The notes: generated from the sequence alone by a model not told the origin. 49,376 nucleotides of DNA from an uncultured Phocaeicola sp. (GCA_947626525.1 CANQSM010000012.1:1-49376), one strand, 5' to 3'. Shown: positions 16,968 through 27,610, counted from the stretch's first letter. Numbers and translations are program-made.

Positions 16968-17003
16968 ACAAACTTCCAAATAATTCAAAAAATCGGTCTT
17001 ATC

Positions 17004-18059
17004 TCATACAATGCCCTCCTCCTCCAGAAACTGGTGGATTAAACGGGGCACGGCATACCGCTCCAGTTCCGCTACCGGAATTTTTACAAATCCGGAGAAC
17101 GACCGGGTTTCCTCAGGAAGAAGCACCTCATAAAAGTTTGCATAGATAATGCGATGCGAAAGAACATGTTTCACCCCACGCTTCACACAGCGGAACACCG
17201 GTTTGTCTTCCTCCGCCAAAAAGGCCCTGACACCTTCACAAGCATAGAACTCCTCTTCTCCCATATCTCCGGATGTTTCCAGCAAGGGAAGCTCATAAAG
17301 ATTCTTCCAGATATCCCGGCCATCCCTCCTATTTATAAAGGTGAACGCACCAGCGCGAACATATATGTAATTAAAATACCGATTGGTGACCTTAGTCTTA
17401 TGCTGTTTGACCGGCAACAGTTCCACTTTCCCGTTTTTACGCGCCATGCAACTTTCAGCCAAAGGACAAAACAAACAATCCGGAGAAACCGGCGTACACT
17501 GTAACGCTCCAAAATCCATAATGGCCTGATTATATAAACCTGGACGCCGCTTGTCGAGTAACTCCTGAGCCAGCGCGGCAAACAATTTCACCCCTTCCCT
17601 GCTGTCAATGGGCGTATCAATCCCCATCCAGCGGGAAAGTACCCTGTACACATTCCCATCCACTACCGCATAAGGAAGATGATAGGCAAACGAACAAATA
17701 GCCGCCGCCGTGTAATCCCCTACCCCCTTTAAAGCCCTGACTTCCTCGTAGGTCTTCGGGAACTCTCCCATTTCCGCAATACGTTTGGCCGCCTCGTGCA
17801 GATTGCGCGCCCTGGAATAATATCCCAGTCCCTGCCAGAGTTTCATCACTTCATCTTCATCCGCCGCAGCCAGCATCTCCACTTTGGGATAATGTTCCAT
17901 AAAACGCATGAAATACTCATATCCCTGCACCACCCTCGTCTGCTGCAAAATAATTTCCGAAATCCATATACGGTACGGATCTTCCGTATTTCTCCAAGGT
18001 AAATCACGCTTGTTCAGCTCGTACCAATCTATCAATATATCGCCAAAATTCTCAGCCAT
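17004..18059 (-). CDS. mutY: A/G-specific adenine DNA glycosylase
   Basis: 351 residues. It removes adenine mispaired with 8-oxoguanine. The helix-hairpin-helix LKGVGDYTAAAICSFAY carries the catalytic Asp. The 4Fe-4S cluster cysteines have the canonical C-x6-C-x2-C-x5-C spacing (CTPVSPDCLFCPLAESC). The C-terminal third is a NUDIX-like 8-oxoG-recognition domain. The N-terminal LPWRNTEDPYRIWISEIILQQ is standard. It is divergent from the HU gene. Confidence 0.95.
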   Translation of the reverse strand: MAENFGDILIDWYELNKRDLPWRNTEDPYRIWISEIILQQTRVVQGYEYFMRFMEHYPKVEMLAAADEDEVMKLWQGLGYYSRARNLHEAAKRIAEMGEFPKTYEEVRALKGVGDYTAAAICSFAYHLPYAVVDGNVYRVLSRWMGIDTPIDSREGVKLFAALAQELLDKRRPGLYNQAIMDFGALQCTPVSPDCLFCPLAESCMARKNGKVELLPVKQHKTKVTNRYFNYIYVRAGAFTFINRRDGRDIWKNLYELPLLETSGDMGEEEFYACEGVRAFLAEEDKPVFRCVKRGVKHVLSHRIIYANFYEVLLPEETRSFSGFVKIPVAELERYAVPRLIHQFLEEEGIV

Positions 18060-18169
18060 TCATGAAGTTTCTACCGTTCCGGAATGCAAAAGTAGCCAAG
18101 AATACGATATCCGGAATGTTTTTTTTCAAAAATGTTCTGAATATATTTTCAAGAGATGAATAAAAGCTA

Positions 18170-18177
18170 TATATTTG
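18170..18177 (+). promoter_or_regulatory. Promoter -7 element of the HU gene
   Basis: TATATTTG at 18170-18177 is a perfect TAnnTTTG match, with TTTC at 18147-18150 as a near-consensus -33 at 19-bp spacing. It leaves about 40 bases of leader before the HU start codon. Confidence 0.7.
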
Positions 18178-18225
18178 CAGACCAAAATATTAAGAACAAA
18201 CGTATAACAATAATTACTATCAAAA

Positions 18226-18501
18226 ATGACTAAAGCTGATATTGTAAACGAAATTTCAAAGAGAACCGGCGTGGATAAAACCACTGTCCTTGCAACTGTT
18301 GAAGCTTTTATGGACACTGTAAAAGATTCATTGTCAAAAGAAGATAACGTATATCTTCGTGGATTCGGTAGTTTCATAGTTAAGAAAAGAGCACAGAAAA
18401 CAGCTCGTAACATCTCTAGAAACACTACCATCATTATACCTGAGCATAATGTTCCGGCCTTTAAACCGGCTAAAACATTTACCATTCAGGTAAAGAAATA
18501 A
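18226..18501 (+). CDS. HU-family DNA-binding protein
   Basis: 91 residues, the normal HU size. MTKADIVNEISKRTGVDKTTV starts the helical dimerisation part. GFGSFIVKKR leads into the beta arm, and PAFKPAKTF is the conserved end after the arm tip. It is a nucleoid-architectural dimer that bends DNA and may also assist recombinases. It is followed after 30 bp by the 29-residue basic protein and probably shares its transcript. Confidence 0.95.
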   Translation: MTKADIVNEISKRTGVDKTTVLATVEAFMDTVKDSLSKEDNVYLRGFGSFIVKKRAQKTARNISRNTTIIIPEHNVPAFKPAKTFTIQVKK

Positions 18502-18531
18502 AAGAGTATTAACCTATAAAAAATTGGAGCT

Positions 18532-18621
18532 ATGCCAAGCGGAAAGAAAAAGAAAAGACATAAAATGTCTACCCACAAACGTAAAAAAAGACTAAGAAAG
18601 AACAGACATAAAAGCAAATAA
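18532..18621 (+). CDS. Very small basic protein (29 aa), possible ribosome-associated protein
   Basis: ATG to TAA encodes MPSGKKKKRHKMSTHKRKKR and nine more residues; over half are Lys, Arg or His. The composition and length resemble the AURKAIP1/COX24-type or Thx-like small ribosome-associated proteins annotated throughout Bacteroidetes. The start follows TTGGAGCT, a reasonable ribosome-binding site. It lies between HU and RNase G. The family assignment is from memory of the sequence pattern; the role is inferred. Confidence 0.75.
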   Translation: MPSGKKKKRHKMSTHKRKKRLRKNRHKSK

Positions 18622-18726
18622 ACCTTTTTAGTCTGTTACGACTGAAATAAAGAACAAACTTGCAAAGCAGAAAGTCTTTCGGGTTTGTTCTTTGTTTCTC
18701 TGAGGTTTTCCATTAAAGAACAGAAA

Positions 18727-20301
18727 ATGACAAGCGAATTAGTAGTAGACGTACAACCCAAGGAGATTTCCATCGCGCTTCTCGAAGATAAGAATCTGGT
18801 GGAATTCCAACAAGAAGGAAGAAGTGCTTCCTTTTCTGTGGGCAACATCTATTTAGGCCGCGTCAAAAAGTTGATGCCCGGCTTGAATGCGTGTTTTGTG
18901 GATGTCGGTCATGAACGCGATGCATTCCTGCATTATTTGGATCTGGGACCTCAATTTCACTCTTATCAGAAGTATCTGAAACAGGTTTTAAGCAACCGCA
19001 AAAAACTGTATCCTATTTCTAAAGCGACCTCACTTCCCGACATAGACAAAGAAGGAAGCATCTCCAACATACTCCAAAGCGGACAGGAAGTGATGGTGCA
19101 AATCGTTAAGGAACCTATCTCTACCAAAGGACCAAGACTGACATGCGAATTGTCATTTGCCGGAAGATACCTTGTATTAATGCCTTTTAATGATAAGGTT
19201 TCCGTTTCTCAAAAAATTAAATCAAGTGAAGAGCGCACTCGCCTGAAGCAACTGCTGCAAAGTATCAAGCCGAAGAATTTCGGTATCATTGTCCGCACGG
19301 TAGCCGAAGGCAAAAGAGTGGCCGAGCTTGACGCGGAACTTAAAGTACTGTTGAAACATTGGGAAGAAAGCATAACCAAAGTACAAAAGGCTACCAAACT
19401 ACCTGCACTGGCATACGAAGAAACCAGCCGTACGGTAGCGTTGCTACGCGACTTATTCAGCCCGTCGTTCGAAAACATTCATATCAACGATGAAACGGTG
19501 TTTAATGAGGTAAAAGATTATGTAACCCTTATTGCCCCGAACAGGGCAAACATCGTCAAACTGTATACCGGCAAACTTCCCATTTTCGATAATTTTGCTA
19601 TCACCAAGCAAATCAAGTCATCATTCGGTAAAACCATTTCTTACAAAAACGGAGCCTACCTAATCATCGAGCACACAGAAGCACTCCATGTGGTGGATGT
19701 GAACAGCGGCAACCGTTCCAAATCCAATACCGGACAAGAGGCCAATGCACTTGACGTCAATCTGGGAGCTGCCGATGAATTGGCACGCCAGCTTCGCTTG
19801 CGTGATATGGGAGGAATTATCGTAGTGGATTTCATTGATATGAATTTAGCGGAAAACCGTCAAAAGCTCTATGAGCGCATGTGCCAGAACATGCAGAAAG
19901 ACAGGGCCAAACATAACATCCTGCCGCTAAGCAAATTCGGACTAATGCAAATCACCCGCCAACGGGTACGCCCTGCCATGGACGTCAATACGGCCGAGAC
20001 CTGCCCCACCTGTTTCGGAAAAGGTACGATCAAACCATCCATTCTTTTCACGGATACACTGGAGAGTAAAATTGATTACTTAGTCAATAAAATAGGAATT
20101 AAGAGGTTCACGCTGCACATTCATCCGTATATAGCCGCCTATGTCAATCAGGGATTCTTTTCTCTGAAACGGCAATGGCAAATGAAATACGGATTCGGAA
20201 TAAAAGTTATTCCAAGTCAAAAACTCGCCTTTCTGCAATATGAGTTTTACGACCCGAAAGGTGAAGAAATAGACATGAAGGAAGAAATCGAAATCAAATA
20301 A
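18727..20301 (+). CDS. rng: Ribonuclease E/G family protein (RNase G)
   Basis: 524 residues from the ATG at 18727 (MTSELVVDVQPKEISIALLE). An S1 RNA-binding domain occupies about residues 35-130 (VGNIYLGRVKKLMPGLNACFVDVG). The DNase I-like catalytic centre holds the Mg-binding Asp residues in VVDVNSGN and VVDFIDM. The Zn-link cysteines are in CPTCFGKG. There is no long C-terminal degradosome scaffold, so it is RNase G-like. It acts in rRNA 5'-end processing and mRNA decay. It ends one base before a strong terminator. Confidence 0.95.
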   Translation: MTSELVVDVQPKEISIALLEDKNLVEFQQEGRSASFSVGNIYLGRVKKLMPGLNACFVDVGHERDAFLHYLDLGPQFHSYQKYLKQVLSNRKKLYPISKATSLPDIDKEGSISNILQSGQEVMVQIVKEPISTKGPRLTCELSFAGRYLVLMPFNDKVSVSQKIKSSEERTRLKQLLQSIKPKNFGIIVRTVAEGKRVAELDAELKVLLKHWEESITKVQKATKLPALAYEETSRTVALLRDLFSPSFENIHINDETVFNEVKDYVTLIAPNRANIVKLYTGKLPIFDNFAITKQIKSSFGKTISYKNGAYLIIEHTEALHVVDVNSGNRSKSNTGQEANALDVNLGAADELARQLRLRDMGGIIVVDFIDMNLAENRQKLYERMCQNMQKDRAKHNILPLSKFGLMQITRQRVRPAMDVNTAETCPTCFGKGTIKPSILFTDTLESKIDYLVNKIGIKRFTLHIHPYIAAYVNQGFFSLKRQWQMKYGFGIKVIPSQKLAFLQYEFYDPKGEEIDMKEEIEIK

Positions 20302-20343
20302 CAAAAGGAGGTTGCCGGATATTGAATGGCAACCTCCTTTTGT
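20301..20343. terminator. Bidirectional terminator between rng and rhaM
   Basis: A 16-bp perfect stem (ACAAAAGGAGGTTGCC at 20301-20316 with its complement at 20328-20343) has an 11-base loop. It serves the convergent rng (+) and rhamnose mutarotase (-) genes; its A/T-rich outer ends supply a short U-run in both directions. Confidence 0.85.
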
Positions 20344-20368
20344 CTTATCCATGTCCTGTCCGCAGAAA

Positions 20369-20692
20369 TCAATCTGTATGGAAAACCTCTTCCATATCAG
20401 CCCACCATTCTCCTTCGGCGCGTGTCTCCAACGGTTGCTGGCATGGCATGCAATACGTCCACCAACGCTGCGTCTCCGGATCGGCAGCCATCTTGGCCAT
20501 ATCTGCCGCATAATCGTTACCGATGTACTCATAGTAGCTAAACAGATAACCGTCCTTGTAATAAATACTGTAATTACGCAAATTACATTCATGAATGGTT
20601 TTCAAAACCGACGGCCATACCGCCGCATGTAACCTTTTGTACTCCTCCAGTTTTCCGGGAGCCACTTTAATAACACTTCCGTATCGTTTCAT
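20369..20692 (-). CDS. rhaM: L-rhamnose mutarotase (RhaM/YiiL family)
   Basis: 107 residues, the typical size of this dimeric alpha/beta barrel. The family signature is visible: MKRYGSVIKV, the His in RLHAAVWPSVL, IYYKDGYLFSYYEYIG and the Trp pair in QRWWTYCMPCQQPL. It interconverts alpha and beta anomers of L-rhamnose. No rhamnose isomerase, kinase or aldolase gene is nearby. It lies 7 bp after a UroD-like gene, as the second gene of a two-gene unit, so the substrate could be another deoxysugar. Confidence 0.87.
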   Translation of the reverse strand: MKRYGSVIKVAPGKLEEYKRLHAAVWPSVLKTIHECNLRNYSIYYKDGYLFSYYEYIGNDYAADMAKMAADPETQRWWTYCMPCQQPLETRAEGEWWADMEEVFHTD

Positions 20693-20699
20693 GGTATCT

Positions 20700-21731
20700 T
20701 TATTTTATTGCGTTAAACAATGCTTCCACATTCTCCGGTTTGGTGTCTACCAGGATAGCCTCATGACTGGGCGAAATAATCAGTCCTGTAGGAAATATCT
20801 CTTTCAGTTCACGCACTTTGAACGAAACCTCCTCCGGCGTTCCGTTCACCATCAGGTACTGGGCATCCACCCCTCCGCAAAAAGAGACTTTCCCGCCGAA
20901 ATCCGCCTTCAAGCGTTCCGGCTCCATCTTGGAGGCTAAAGCCTGAATCGGGTGGATGGCATCCACCCCCATCTCTATCAAATCCGGAATAATGTCATGA
21001 ATAGAGCCGCACGAATGGTGAATGACTTTCAAATCATACCGTTTGGCCTGTTCTATCAGTTTTCTGGTTCCTTCAAATACAAACTCCCGCAGTTGTTCCG
21101 GCCCCACCATCAGCCCCTGCTGGCTACCGAAATCATTACCAATCAGCACCGCATGCAGTTTTCCCCGGGTCGCTTTATAGAATATTTCATTCGCGCGCAA
21201 ATAGAAATCCGTAATCTTATCTATCACAGCCTTGAACAGATCGGGAGCCAAGAACATTTTCATCAAGGCGTCTTCCATGCCAAAGGCCGCACACGCATCC
21301 TGAAAATGAGCCGACCATACCACTCCCAGTACGGCATACCCCTCAGGAACATCCTCAACCACTTTGCGACACTCCTCCGGGTCAATATACTTTTCCGGTT
21401 CGGGCCAGTCAAACAAATCCACAGCCGAAGCTTCCGTATAATCCTCAAAAAAACCGGGAGCCGTCAGAGTACGCTCCTCATTCGATCCGCCCGACTTACG
21501 CTTGGCAAAATCAAAAGCCGCGTAAATGGCATTACTTGTCGGAGAATGATAAGGCATCTCCACAGGATAGACATCATCGTCTATGCAAGCTTTCAAACCC
21601 TTCATATCCGTTACTCCAAAATAGTGATACAAATGAGGCAGGGCCCCGGTATCGGGAATGCCCAACCATGATGCCGGCCTGTCGACCGGACGTCTCTCAA
21701 TCGTCGCGTAAAATCGTTCAATGTGATTCAT
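20700..21731 (-). CDS. Uroporphyrinogen decarboxylase-family protein (not classical HemE)
   Basis: 343 residues. It has the UroD/methyltransferase TIM-barrel look (GAMEDAL-like AAFGMEDALMKMFLAPDLF, HSCGSIHDIIPDLIEMGVDAIHPIQ, FCGGVDAQYLMVNGTPEEV). The His-Ser-Cys-Gly and Cys-Gly-Gly segments resemble the zinc/corrinoid methyltransferase branch (MtaA/CmuA-like) rather than HemE, whose N-terminal R-P-x-W-x-M-R-Q-A-G motif is absent (here RPASWLGIPDTG). The substrate is unknown. It is the first gene of a leftward pair with rhaM. Confidence 0.75.
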   Translation of the reverse strand: MNHIERFYATIERRPVDRPASWLGIPDTGALPHLYHYFGVTDMKGLKACIDDDVYPVEMPYHSPTSNAIYAAFDFAKRKSGGSNEERTLTAPGFFEDYTEASAVDLFDWPEPEKYIDPEECRKVVEDVPEGYAVLGVVWSAHFQDACAAFGMEDALMKMFLAPDLFKAVIDKITDFYLRANEIFYKATRGKLHAVLIGNDFGSQQGLMVGPEQLREFVFEGTRKLIEQAKRYDLKVIHHSCGSIHDIIPDLIEMGVDAIHPIQALASKMEPERLKADFGGKVSFCGGVDAQYLMVNGTPEEVSFKVRELKEIFPTGLIISPSHEAILVDTKPENVEALFNAIK

Positions 21732-21765
21732 AGTAAAAACTCTGCCTTAAGTTGATAATAAAAAA

Positions 21766-22647
21766 CTATCTTAATCTCAGATAATCCCCGGCTCTGAGGG
21801 CATCATCTTCCGATTTCTTATTCAATCTATATAAGTTCTTCAACCGCATGCCATAACGCTGCGAAATGGAATGCATCGATTCTCCCGGTTCCACTTTATG
21901 CAAAATATAGGGTTTCAGGGCTTTCTTATTTTTCTTCTGCAAATAAATCACATCTCCCGCCTGCAAACGATACCCTTTATACAAATCATTATACTTTCTC
22001 AATTTTCGCTCCGAAATTCCAAACTCTTCGGACAGCTCCTCGAAAGAGTCTCCCTGCCGGGCTATAATATAAAGTAACTTATTGGCCAGATAGGTTTCAT
22101 GAGGCGTTATCGAGACAGTATGTCCGGATTTCCTCGAACGGGTATCATACTGATGCAGATCATACAGCTCGATAATCCCTATCAGCGAACCGGCATAATT
22201 GGGATTCGTAGCATAACCCGCTTTTTTCAGTCCGTGCGCCCAGCCCTTGTAATCGGTCCGTTTCAATTTAAATAACGACGCATAACGGGGACGGTTCGCC
22301 AAAAAACGGGAATGGTCTTCATACGACTCACGGGCGTTCTTATATACCCTGAAACACTCCCCCCTCGCGTCATCATCATGATAAATGGTCTTTCCATTCC
22401 AATTTCCTCCGCATTTAATACCGAAATGGTTATGCGATCGCCTTGTCAGCTCACTTTGCCCGGCCCCGCTCTCCAATAACCCTTGCGCCAAAGTGATACT
22501 GGCAGGGATTTTATAACGGGCCATTTGCTCTATGGCCAGATCCTTATATTTATGAATATACTCTTCGTAACGTTTATTACGTGTTTGCGCCGAAACTGTA
22601 ACCAACATTCCCAACAGGATCAAGAGAGACAGGAAGCGTTTTTTCAT
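21766..22647 (-). CDS. Secreted glucosaminidase with LysM repeats
   Basis: 293 residues. A signal peptide ends near VTVSAQ. A FlgJ/Bax-type glucosaminidase domain (about 30-170) holds the likely catalytic Glu in LAQGLLESGAGQS and the signature RSHNHFGIKCGGNW. Two LysM peptidoglycan-binding repeats follow (about 190-235 and 245-293, the last with VEPGESMHSISQRYGM). It should trim peptidoglycan in the periplasm. It stands alone, upstream of the UroD-like gene by 35 bp and divergent from cdd. Confidence 0.9.
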   Translation of the reverse strand: MKKRFLSLLILLGMLVTVSAQTRNKRYEEYIHKYKDLAIEQMARYKIPASITLAQGLLESGAGQSELTRRSHNHFGIKCGGNWNGKTIYHDDDARGECFRVYKNARESYEDHSRFLANRPRYASLFKLKRTDYKGWAHGLKKAGYATNPNYAGSLIGIIELYDLHQYDTRSRKSGHTVSITPHETYLANKLLYIIARQGDSFEELSEEFGISERKLRKYNDLYKGYRLQAGDVIYLQKKNKKALKPYILHKVEPGESMHSISQRYGMRLKNLYRLNKKSEDDALRAGDYLRLR

Positions 22648-22710
22648 ATACCTTTTTTATATTTCCCTACAAATTAAATAAAAAAACAGCAGAAAAACCA
22701 AACACTTTGC

Positions 22711-22718
22711 TAACTTTG
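22711..22718 (+). promoter_or_regulatory. Candidate -7 element of cdd
   Basis: TAACTTTG fits TAnnTTTG and lies about 29 bp before the cytidine deaminase start. No good -33 element was found. Confidence 0.5.
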
Positions 22719-22746
22719 TAAGATATAAACTTAATACCTGTGAAAA

Positions 22747-23229
22747 ATGAAAGAAATAACTCTTGAAAGTGAAATTCGTGTTTGCTCTTATGAAGAGTTG
22801 GACCAAGCAGACAAGCGACTGATTGATGAGGCCAAAGAGGCTACCCGCCGCAGTTACGCTCCGTACTCTCATTTTCATGTAGGAGCCGCCGCACGTCTGG
22901 CAAACGGTTCTGTCATAACAGGGAATAACCAGGAAAACGCGGCTTATCCCTCCGGCATCTGCGCGGAACGGACCACTTTGTTTTATGCGAATGCCCAATA
23001 TCCCGAAGAGGCTGTAGAAACGCTGGCTATCGCTGCCCGTACCGAAAAAGATTTCCTCGACAGTCCGATTCCTCCATGCGGAGCATGTCGCCAGGTCATG
23101 CTTGAAACGGAAAAACGCTTCAACCGTCCGATGCGTATCATGTTATATGGGAAAAAAGAAATCTATGTCATGGAGGGAGTCGGAACCTTGCTTCCCCTCT
23201 CATTCGGGGCGGAGAATATGGATGTATGA
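22747..23229 (+). CDS. cdd: Cytidine deaminase
   Basis: 160 residues, the small tetrameric type. It deaminates cytidine and deoxycytidine in pyrimidine salvage. The zinc site is complete: CAERTTLF (Cys and catalytic Glu) and PPCGACRQ (two Cys). SYAPYSHFHVGAAARLANG is the substrate-binding N-terminal part. It is convergent with dnaJ, with a shared terminator. Confidence 0.93.
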   Translation: MKEITLESEIRVCSYEELDQADKRLIDEAKEATRRSYAPYSHFHVGAAARLANGSVITGNNQENAAYPSGICAERTTLFYANAQYPEEAVETLAIAARTEKDFLDSPIPPCGACRQVMLETEKRFNRPMRIMLYGKKEIYVMEGVGTLLPLSFGAENMDV

Positions 23230-23255
23230 CAAGAGGCGATAACCGTGCCCATAAA

Positions 23256-23301
23256 AAACAACCATATCAAGCTCTTTTTCCAAACAGTGATATGGTTGTT
23301 T
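23256..23301. terminator. Bidirectional terminator between cdd and dnaJ
   Basis: AAACAACCATATCA (23256-23269) pairs perfectly with TGATATGGTTGTTT (23288-23301), a 14-bp stem with an 18-base loop, between two convergent genes. Confidence 0.7.
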
Positions 23302-23325
23302 GCATGATAGGACTCATCCGGGAAT

Positions 23326-24483
23326 TCAATCGAACAAGTTCCTGAACTTCTTGAATATTTTTTCCTTGACACTCATATTCGGACGGAAATTTTCCGAAGT
23401 ATCCATCTTCTCCAGCGTATGTTTTTCTTCCTTGCTCAAAGTTTCCGGCACATACACGCTTACGTTTACCAACAAATCACCCCTACCGTATCCGTTCACA
23501 CTGGGCAATCCTTTTCCGCGCAGACGCAATACCTTTCCCGGTTGTGTTCCCGGTTCAATTTTCACCTTCACCTTGCTGTCAATCGTCGGAATTTCCACGG
23601 TTCCACCTAACGCGGCGGTCGGGAAACTCAGCAACAGATTATAAATCAAATCATCTTCCTGGCGAATCAAGTCGGGGTGATCCTCCTCTTCCACCTGGAT
23701 AAGCAAGTCACCGGATACCCCGTTGTGACGGCCCGCATTCCCTTTTCCACTCATGGAAAGTTGCATGCCTTCAGCCACTCCGGCAGGAATCTTTACCTCT
23801 ACCACCTCTTCACCGTACACAACCCCTTCACCATTACACTCCTTGCATTTATTCCTGATGATTTTACCTTCACCGTTACATTGAGGACATACACTCTGCG
23901 TCTGCATCATGCCAAAAATACTCTGCTGGGTACGAATCACCGTTCCCGAACCTTTACAGGTGGGACAGGTCTCCATTCCCCCCGTACCTTCGGCGCCTCC
24001 CCCATGGCAATGAGAACACGGGACATATTTTTTCAATTTGAATTTCTTCGTAGTACCTTCGGCAATCTCCTTCAGATTCAGTTTCACCTTCACCCGCAAG
24101 TCCGAGCCGCGATAACGACGCTGGCTCTGTCCGCCGCCACCGCCAAAGCCTCCGAATCCGCCAAAGCCTCCCCGGCCGCCGAATATGTCACCGAACATCG
24201 AGAAAATATCATCCATAGACATTCCCTGTCCGCTGAAACCTCCAAAGCCACCGGCTCCCTCCATTCCGGCATGTCCGAACTGGTCATAACGCGCACGCTT
24301 GTCCGCGTTGCTCAGCACCTCGTATGCTTCGGCGGCTTCCTTAAATTTCTCTTCAGCTTCCTTATCCCCCGGATTCTTATCGGGATGATACTGTATTGCC
24401 TTTTTACGATACGCATTCTTTATCTCCTCCACGCTGGCGGTCTTTTCAACTCCCAGCACCTCATAATAGTCTCTTTTTGCCAT
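23326..24483 (-). CDS. dnaJ: Chaperone DnaJ
   Basis: 385 residues, a class I Hsp40. The J domain holds HPD in [10 protein letters not shown] Gly/Phe-rich stretch follows (FGGFSGQGM and repeats, about 75-125). Four zinc-binding repeats are complete ([32 protein letters not shown]). The C-terminal substrate-binding domains follow. It stimulates DnaK ATPase. It lies 27 bp after grpE; dnaK is not in the window. Confidence 0.97.
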   Translation of the reverse strand: MAKRDYYEVLGVEKTASVEEIKNAYRKKAIQYHPDKNPGDKEAEEKFKEAAEAYEVLSNADKRARYDQFGHAGMEGAGGFGGFSGQGMSMDDIFSMFGDIFGGRGGFGGFGGFGGGGGQSQRRYRGSDLRVKVKLNLKEIAEGTTKKFKLKKYVPCSHCHGGGAEGTGGMETCPTCKGSGTVIRTQQSIFGMMQTQSVCPQCNGEGKIIRNKCKECNGEGVVYGEEVVEVKIPAGVAEGMQLSMSGKGNAGRHNGVSGDLLIQVEEEDHPDLIRQEDDLIYNLLLSFPTAALGGTVEIPTIDSKVKVKIEPGTQPGKVLRLRGKGLPSVNGYGRGDLLVNVSVYVPETLSKEEKHTLEKMDTSENFRPNMSVKEKIFKKFRNLFD

Positions 24484-24510
24484 GTTTCCTCTTTTACTCT
24501 TATTGAAAGC

Positions 24511-25134
24511 TTATTGAGCCACCGCCACCTTAGCATGACGTATCACCTTGTCGTTCAATGTATATCCTGTTTGCACACAATCTAAAATCTTGCCCTTCGA
24601 CTCCTCGCTCGGAGCAGGCACCATGGCAATGGCCTCATGATAATCCGTATCAAAATCCTTGCCTTCCGTTTCTATTTTTTTCAGGCCTTCCTGCCCTAAT
24701 ACCTTCAAGAACTTGTTATAAATAAGTTCCACTCCCTCAAGAAGCGCGCCCGCGTCCTCCGTTTTTTTAATTGTCTGGATAGCACGTTCCATGTCGTCCA
24801 GCACCGGCAATATCGCTGTAATGACTTTCTCCCCCGCGCTTTTTATCAACTCGGCCTTCTCTTTCATGGTCCGCTTCCTATAATTATCGAACTCAGCCGA
24901 AAGACGGAGATACTTATCTTCCTGATCCGCAATTTTTTCTTCGGCCTCCGCTAACTCTTTCCGCAAATGTTCTTCTTGGGTAAGTTCCGCGGTCTCCTCG
25001 GCAACCGCTGCCTCATCCCCCTCTTCCATAGCGTTCCCTTCCTCAGCTTTCGGGATTTCTTCATCTATTTGCTCTTTTTCTGTTGGATTCATATCACTTG
25101 TCTGTCTCTTATTTTTCTTATGGTTTCTACTCAT
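24511..25134 (-). CDS. grpE: Nucleotide exchange factor GrpE
   Basis: 207 residues. A long acidic N-terminus (Glu-rich, about 20-60) leads to the coiled-coil region with KYLRLSAEFDNYRKRT and the C-terminal signature YHEAIAMVPAPSEESKGKILD. It releases ADP from DnaK. The ATG at 25134 gives MSRNHKKNKRQTSD; a second ATG 15 codons later is possible. It is cotranscribed with dnaJ. Confidence 0.95.
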   Translation of the reverse strand: MSRNHKKNKRQTSDMNPTEKEQIDEEIPKAEEGNAMEEGDEAAVAEETAELTQEEHLRKELAEAEEKIADQEDKYLRLSAEFDNYRKRTMKEKAELIKSAGEKVITAILPVLDDMERAIQTIKKTEDAGALLEGVELIYNKFLKVLGQEGLKKIETEGKDFDTDYHEAIAMVPAPSEESKGKILDCVQTGYTLNDKVIRHAKVAVAQ

Positions 25135-25260
25135 ATCCGTTAAAGTCTAAAGGTTATATGGTCCGCAACAAATACTTTGCCAATATGTTTTCTTTGTTCC
25201 ACGAGTTTGCGAAAATAGATAATTTTATCCGAATCCTGCCAGATTGACACAGAATTTGCG

Positions 25261-25268
25261 TACCTTTG
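25261..25268 (+). promoter_or_regulatory. Candidate -7 element for the ABC-F gene
   Basis: TACCTTTG matches TAnnTTTG, about 56 bp before the start codon. An upstream TTGACA lies at 25244-25249, closer than usual for a Bacteroides -33 element, so only the -7 is well supported. Confidence 0.5.
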
Positions 25269-25306
25269 TGCGCTTCATGTGTGTAACATAGCAAGCGATA
25301 ATATAA

Positions 25307-26938
<1,632 letters not shown>

Positions 26939-27019
26939 TCTTTTTCAGAAAAAGAACAAACATTTTGCTTTTTCCGACAAAATAAGGCGAAAACATTTTC
27001 CTGTTTCCGACAAAACACA

Positions 27020-27027
27020 TATTTTTG
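27020..27027 (+). promoter_or_regulatory. -7 element before the ATPase pseudogene
   Basis: TATTTTTG fits TAnnTTTG, with TTTC at 26997-27000 as a weak -33 at 19-bp spacing. It sits 22 bp before the start of the broken ATPase gene, so the pseudogene may still be transcribed. Confidence 0.5.
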
Positions 27028-27048
27028 CGGTAAATAAAGACTTCAATT

Positions 27049-27508
27049 ATGCCGGGAAAAATATTCAAGCGCAAAATCTACGAAAGAATGCTCCGATGGA
27101 AGCAGGAAAATGACGGGCAAACGGCACTTCTGATAAAAGGCGCGCGCCGAATCGGAAAATCAACTATCGCCGAAGAGTTTGCCCGCAAGGAATATGAATG
27201 CCATAGCCCAAATGCTGAAGAGCGCGGGCAATGAGCTGTTTTACTACACATTCAAGGAAGAGACACTCAAAGACGAAGAGGAAAACAAAACCGTCCGCAG
27301 TTATCAGACCGATTTCCTGCTTTCTCGTAAAGACAAGATCTGCCCTATCGAAGTGAAGTCTTCCGGATATAACTCCCACAAATCCCTCGATAAATTCCAG
27401 CAGAAGTTTTCGGCGAGAATCCTTCACAGGTATCTTCTCTATACCAAAGATTTAAGAAAAGACAAGGACATTATTTGCCTGCCCGCATACATGACAGAAT
27501 TATTGTAA
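27049..27508 (+). pseudogene. AAA ATPase (DUF4143 type) with a large internal deletion
   Basis: The first 50 codons encode MPGKIFKRKIYERMLRW and the Walker A GARRIGKST of the Bacteroidales AAA/DUF4143 family. From about 27190 another frame encodes the C-terminal part (AIAQMLKSAGNELFYYTF, then TDFLLSRKDKICPIEVKSS with the D-x-n-E-V-K nuclease-like core), ending at 27508. The middle, roughly 250 codons in full-length relatives, is missing and the join is out of frame. The end is intact. Function is lost as a whole; the family role is unknown. Confidence 0.82.
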
Positions 27509-27509
27509 A

Positions 27510-27608
27510 ATGCAAAGATTCCATATTTTCATCCGACTGATATGCGCTTATCTGTTTGCTATGATTTTAATGCCTATAGCCTTAATCTGTAAGCTGTTTC
27601 GCAAATAA
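27510..27608 (+). CDS. Possible small hydrophobic protein (32 aa)
   Basis: ATG to TAA, starting just after the ATPase pseudogene stop, encodes a peptide with one hydrophobic span (LICAYLFAMILMPIALIC) and a basic end KLFRK. It could be a single-pass membrane peptide or the tail of a lost gene. No family is recognised, and there is no strong ribosome-binding site. Confidence 0.3.
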   Translation: MQRFHIFIRLICAYLFAMILMPIALICKLFRK

Positions 27609-27610
27609 AA

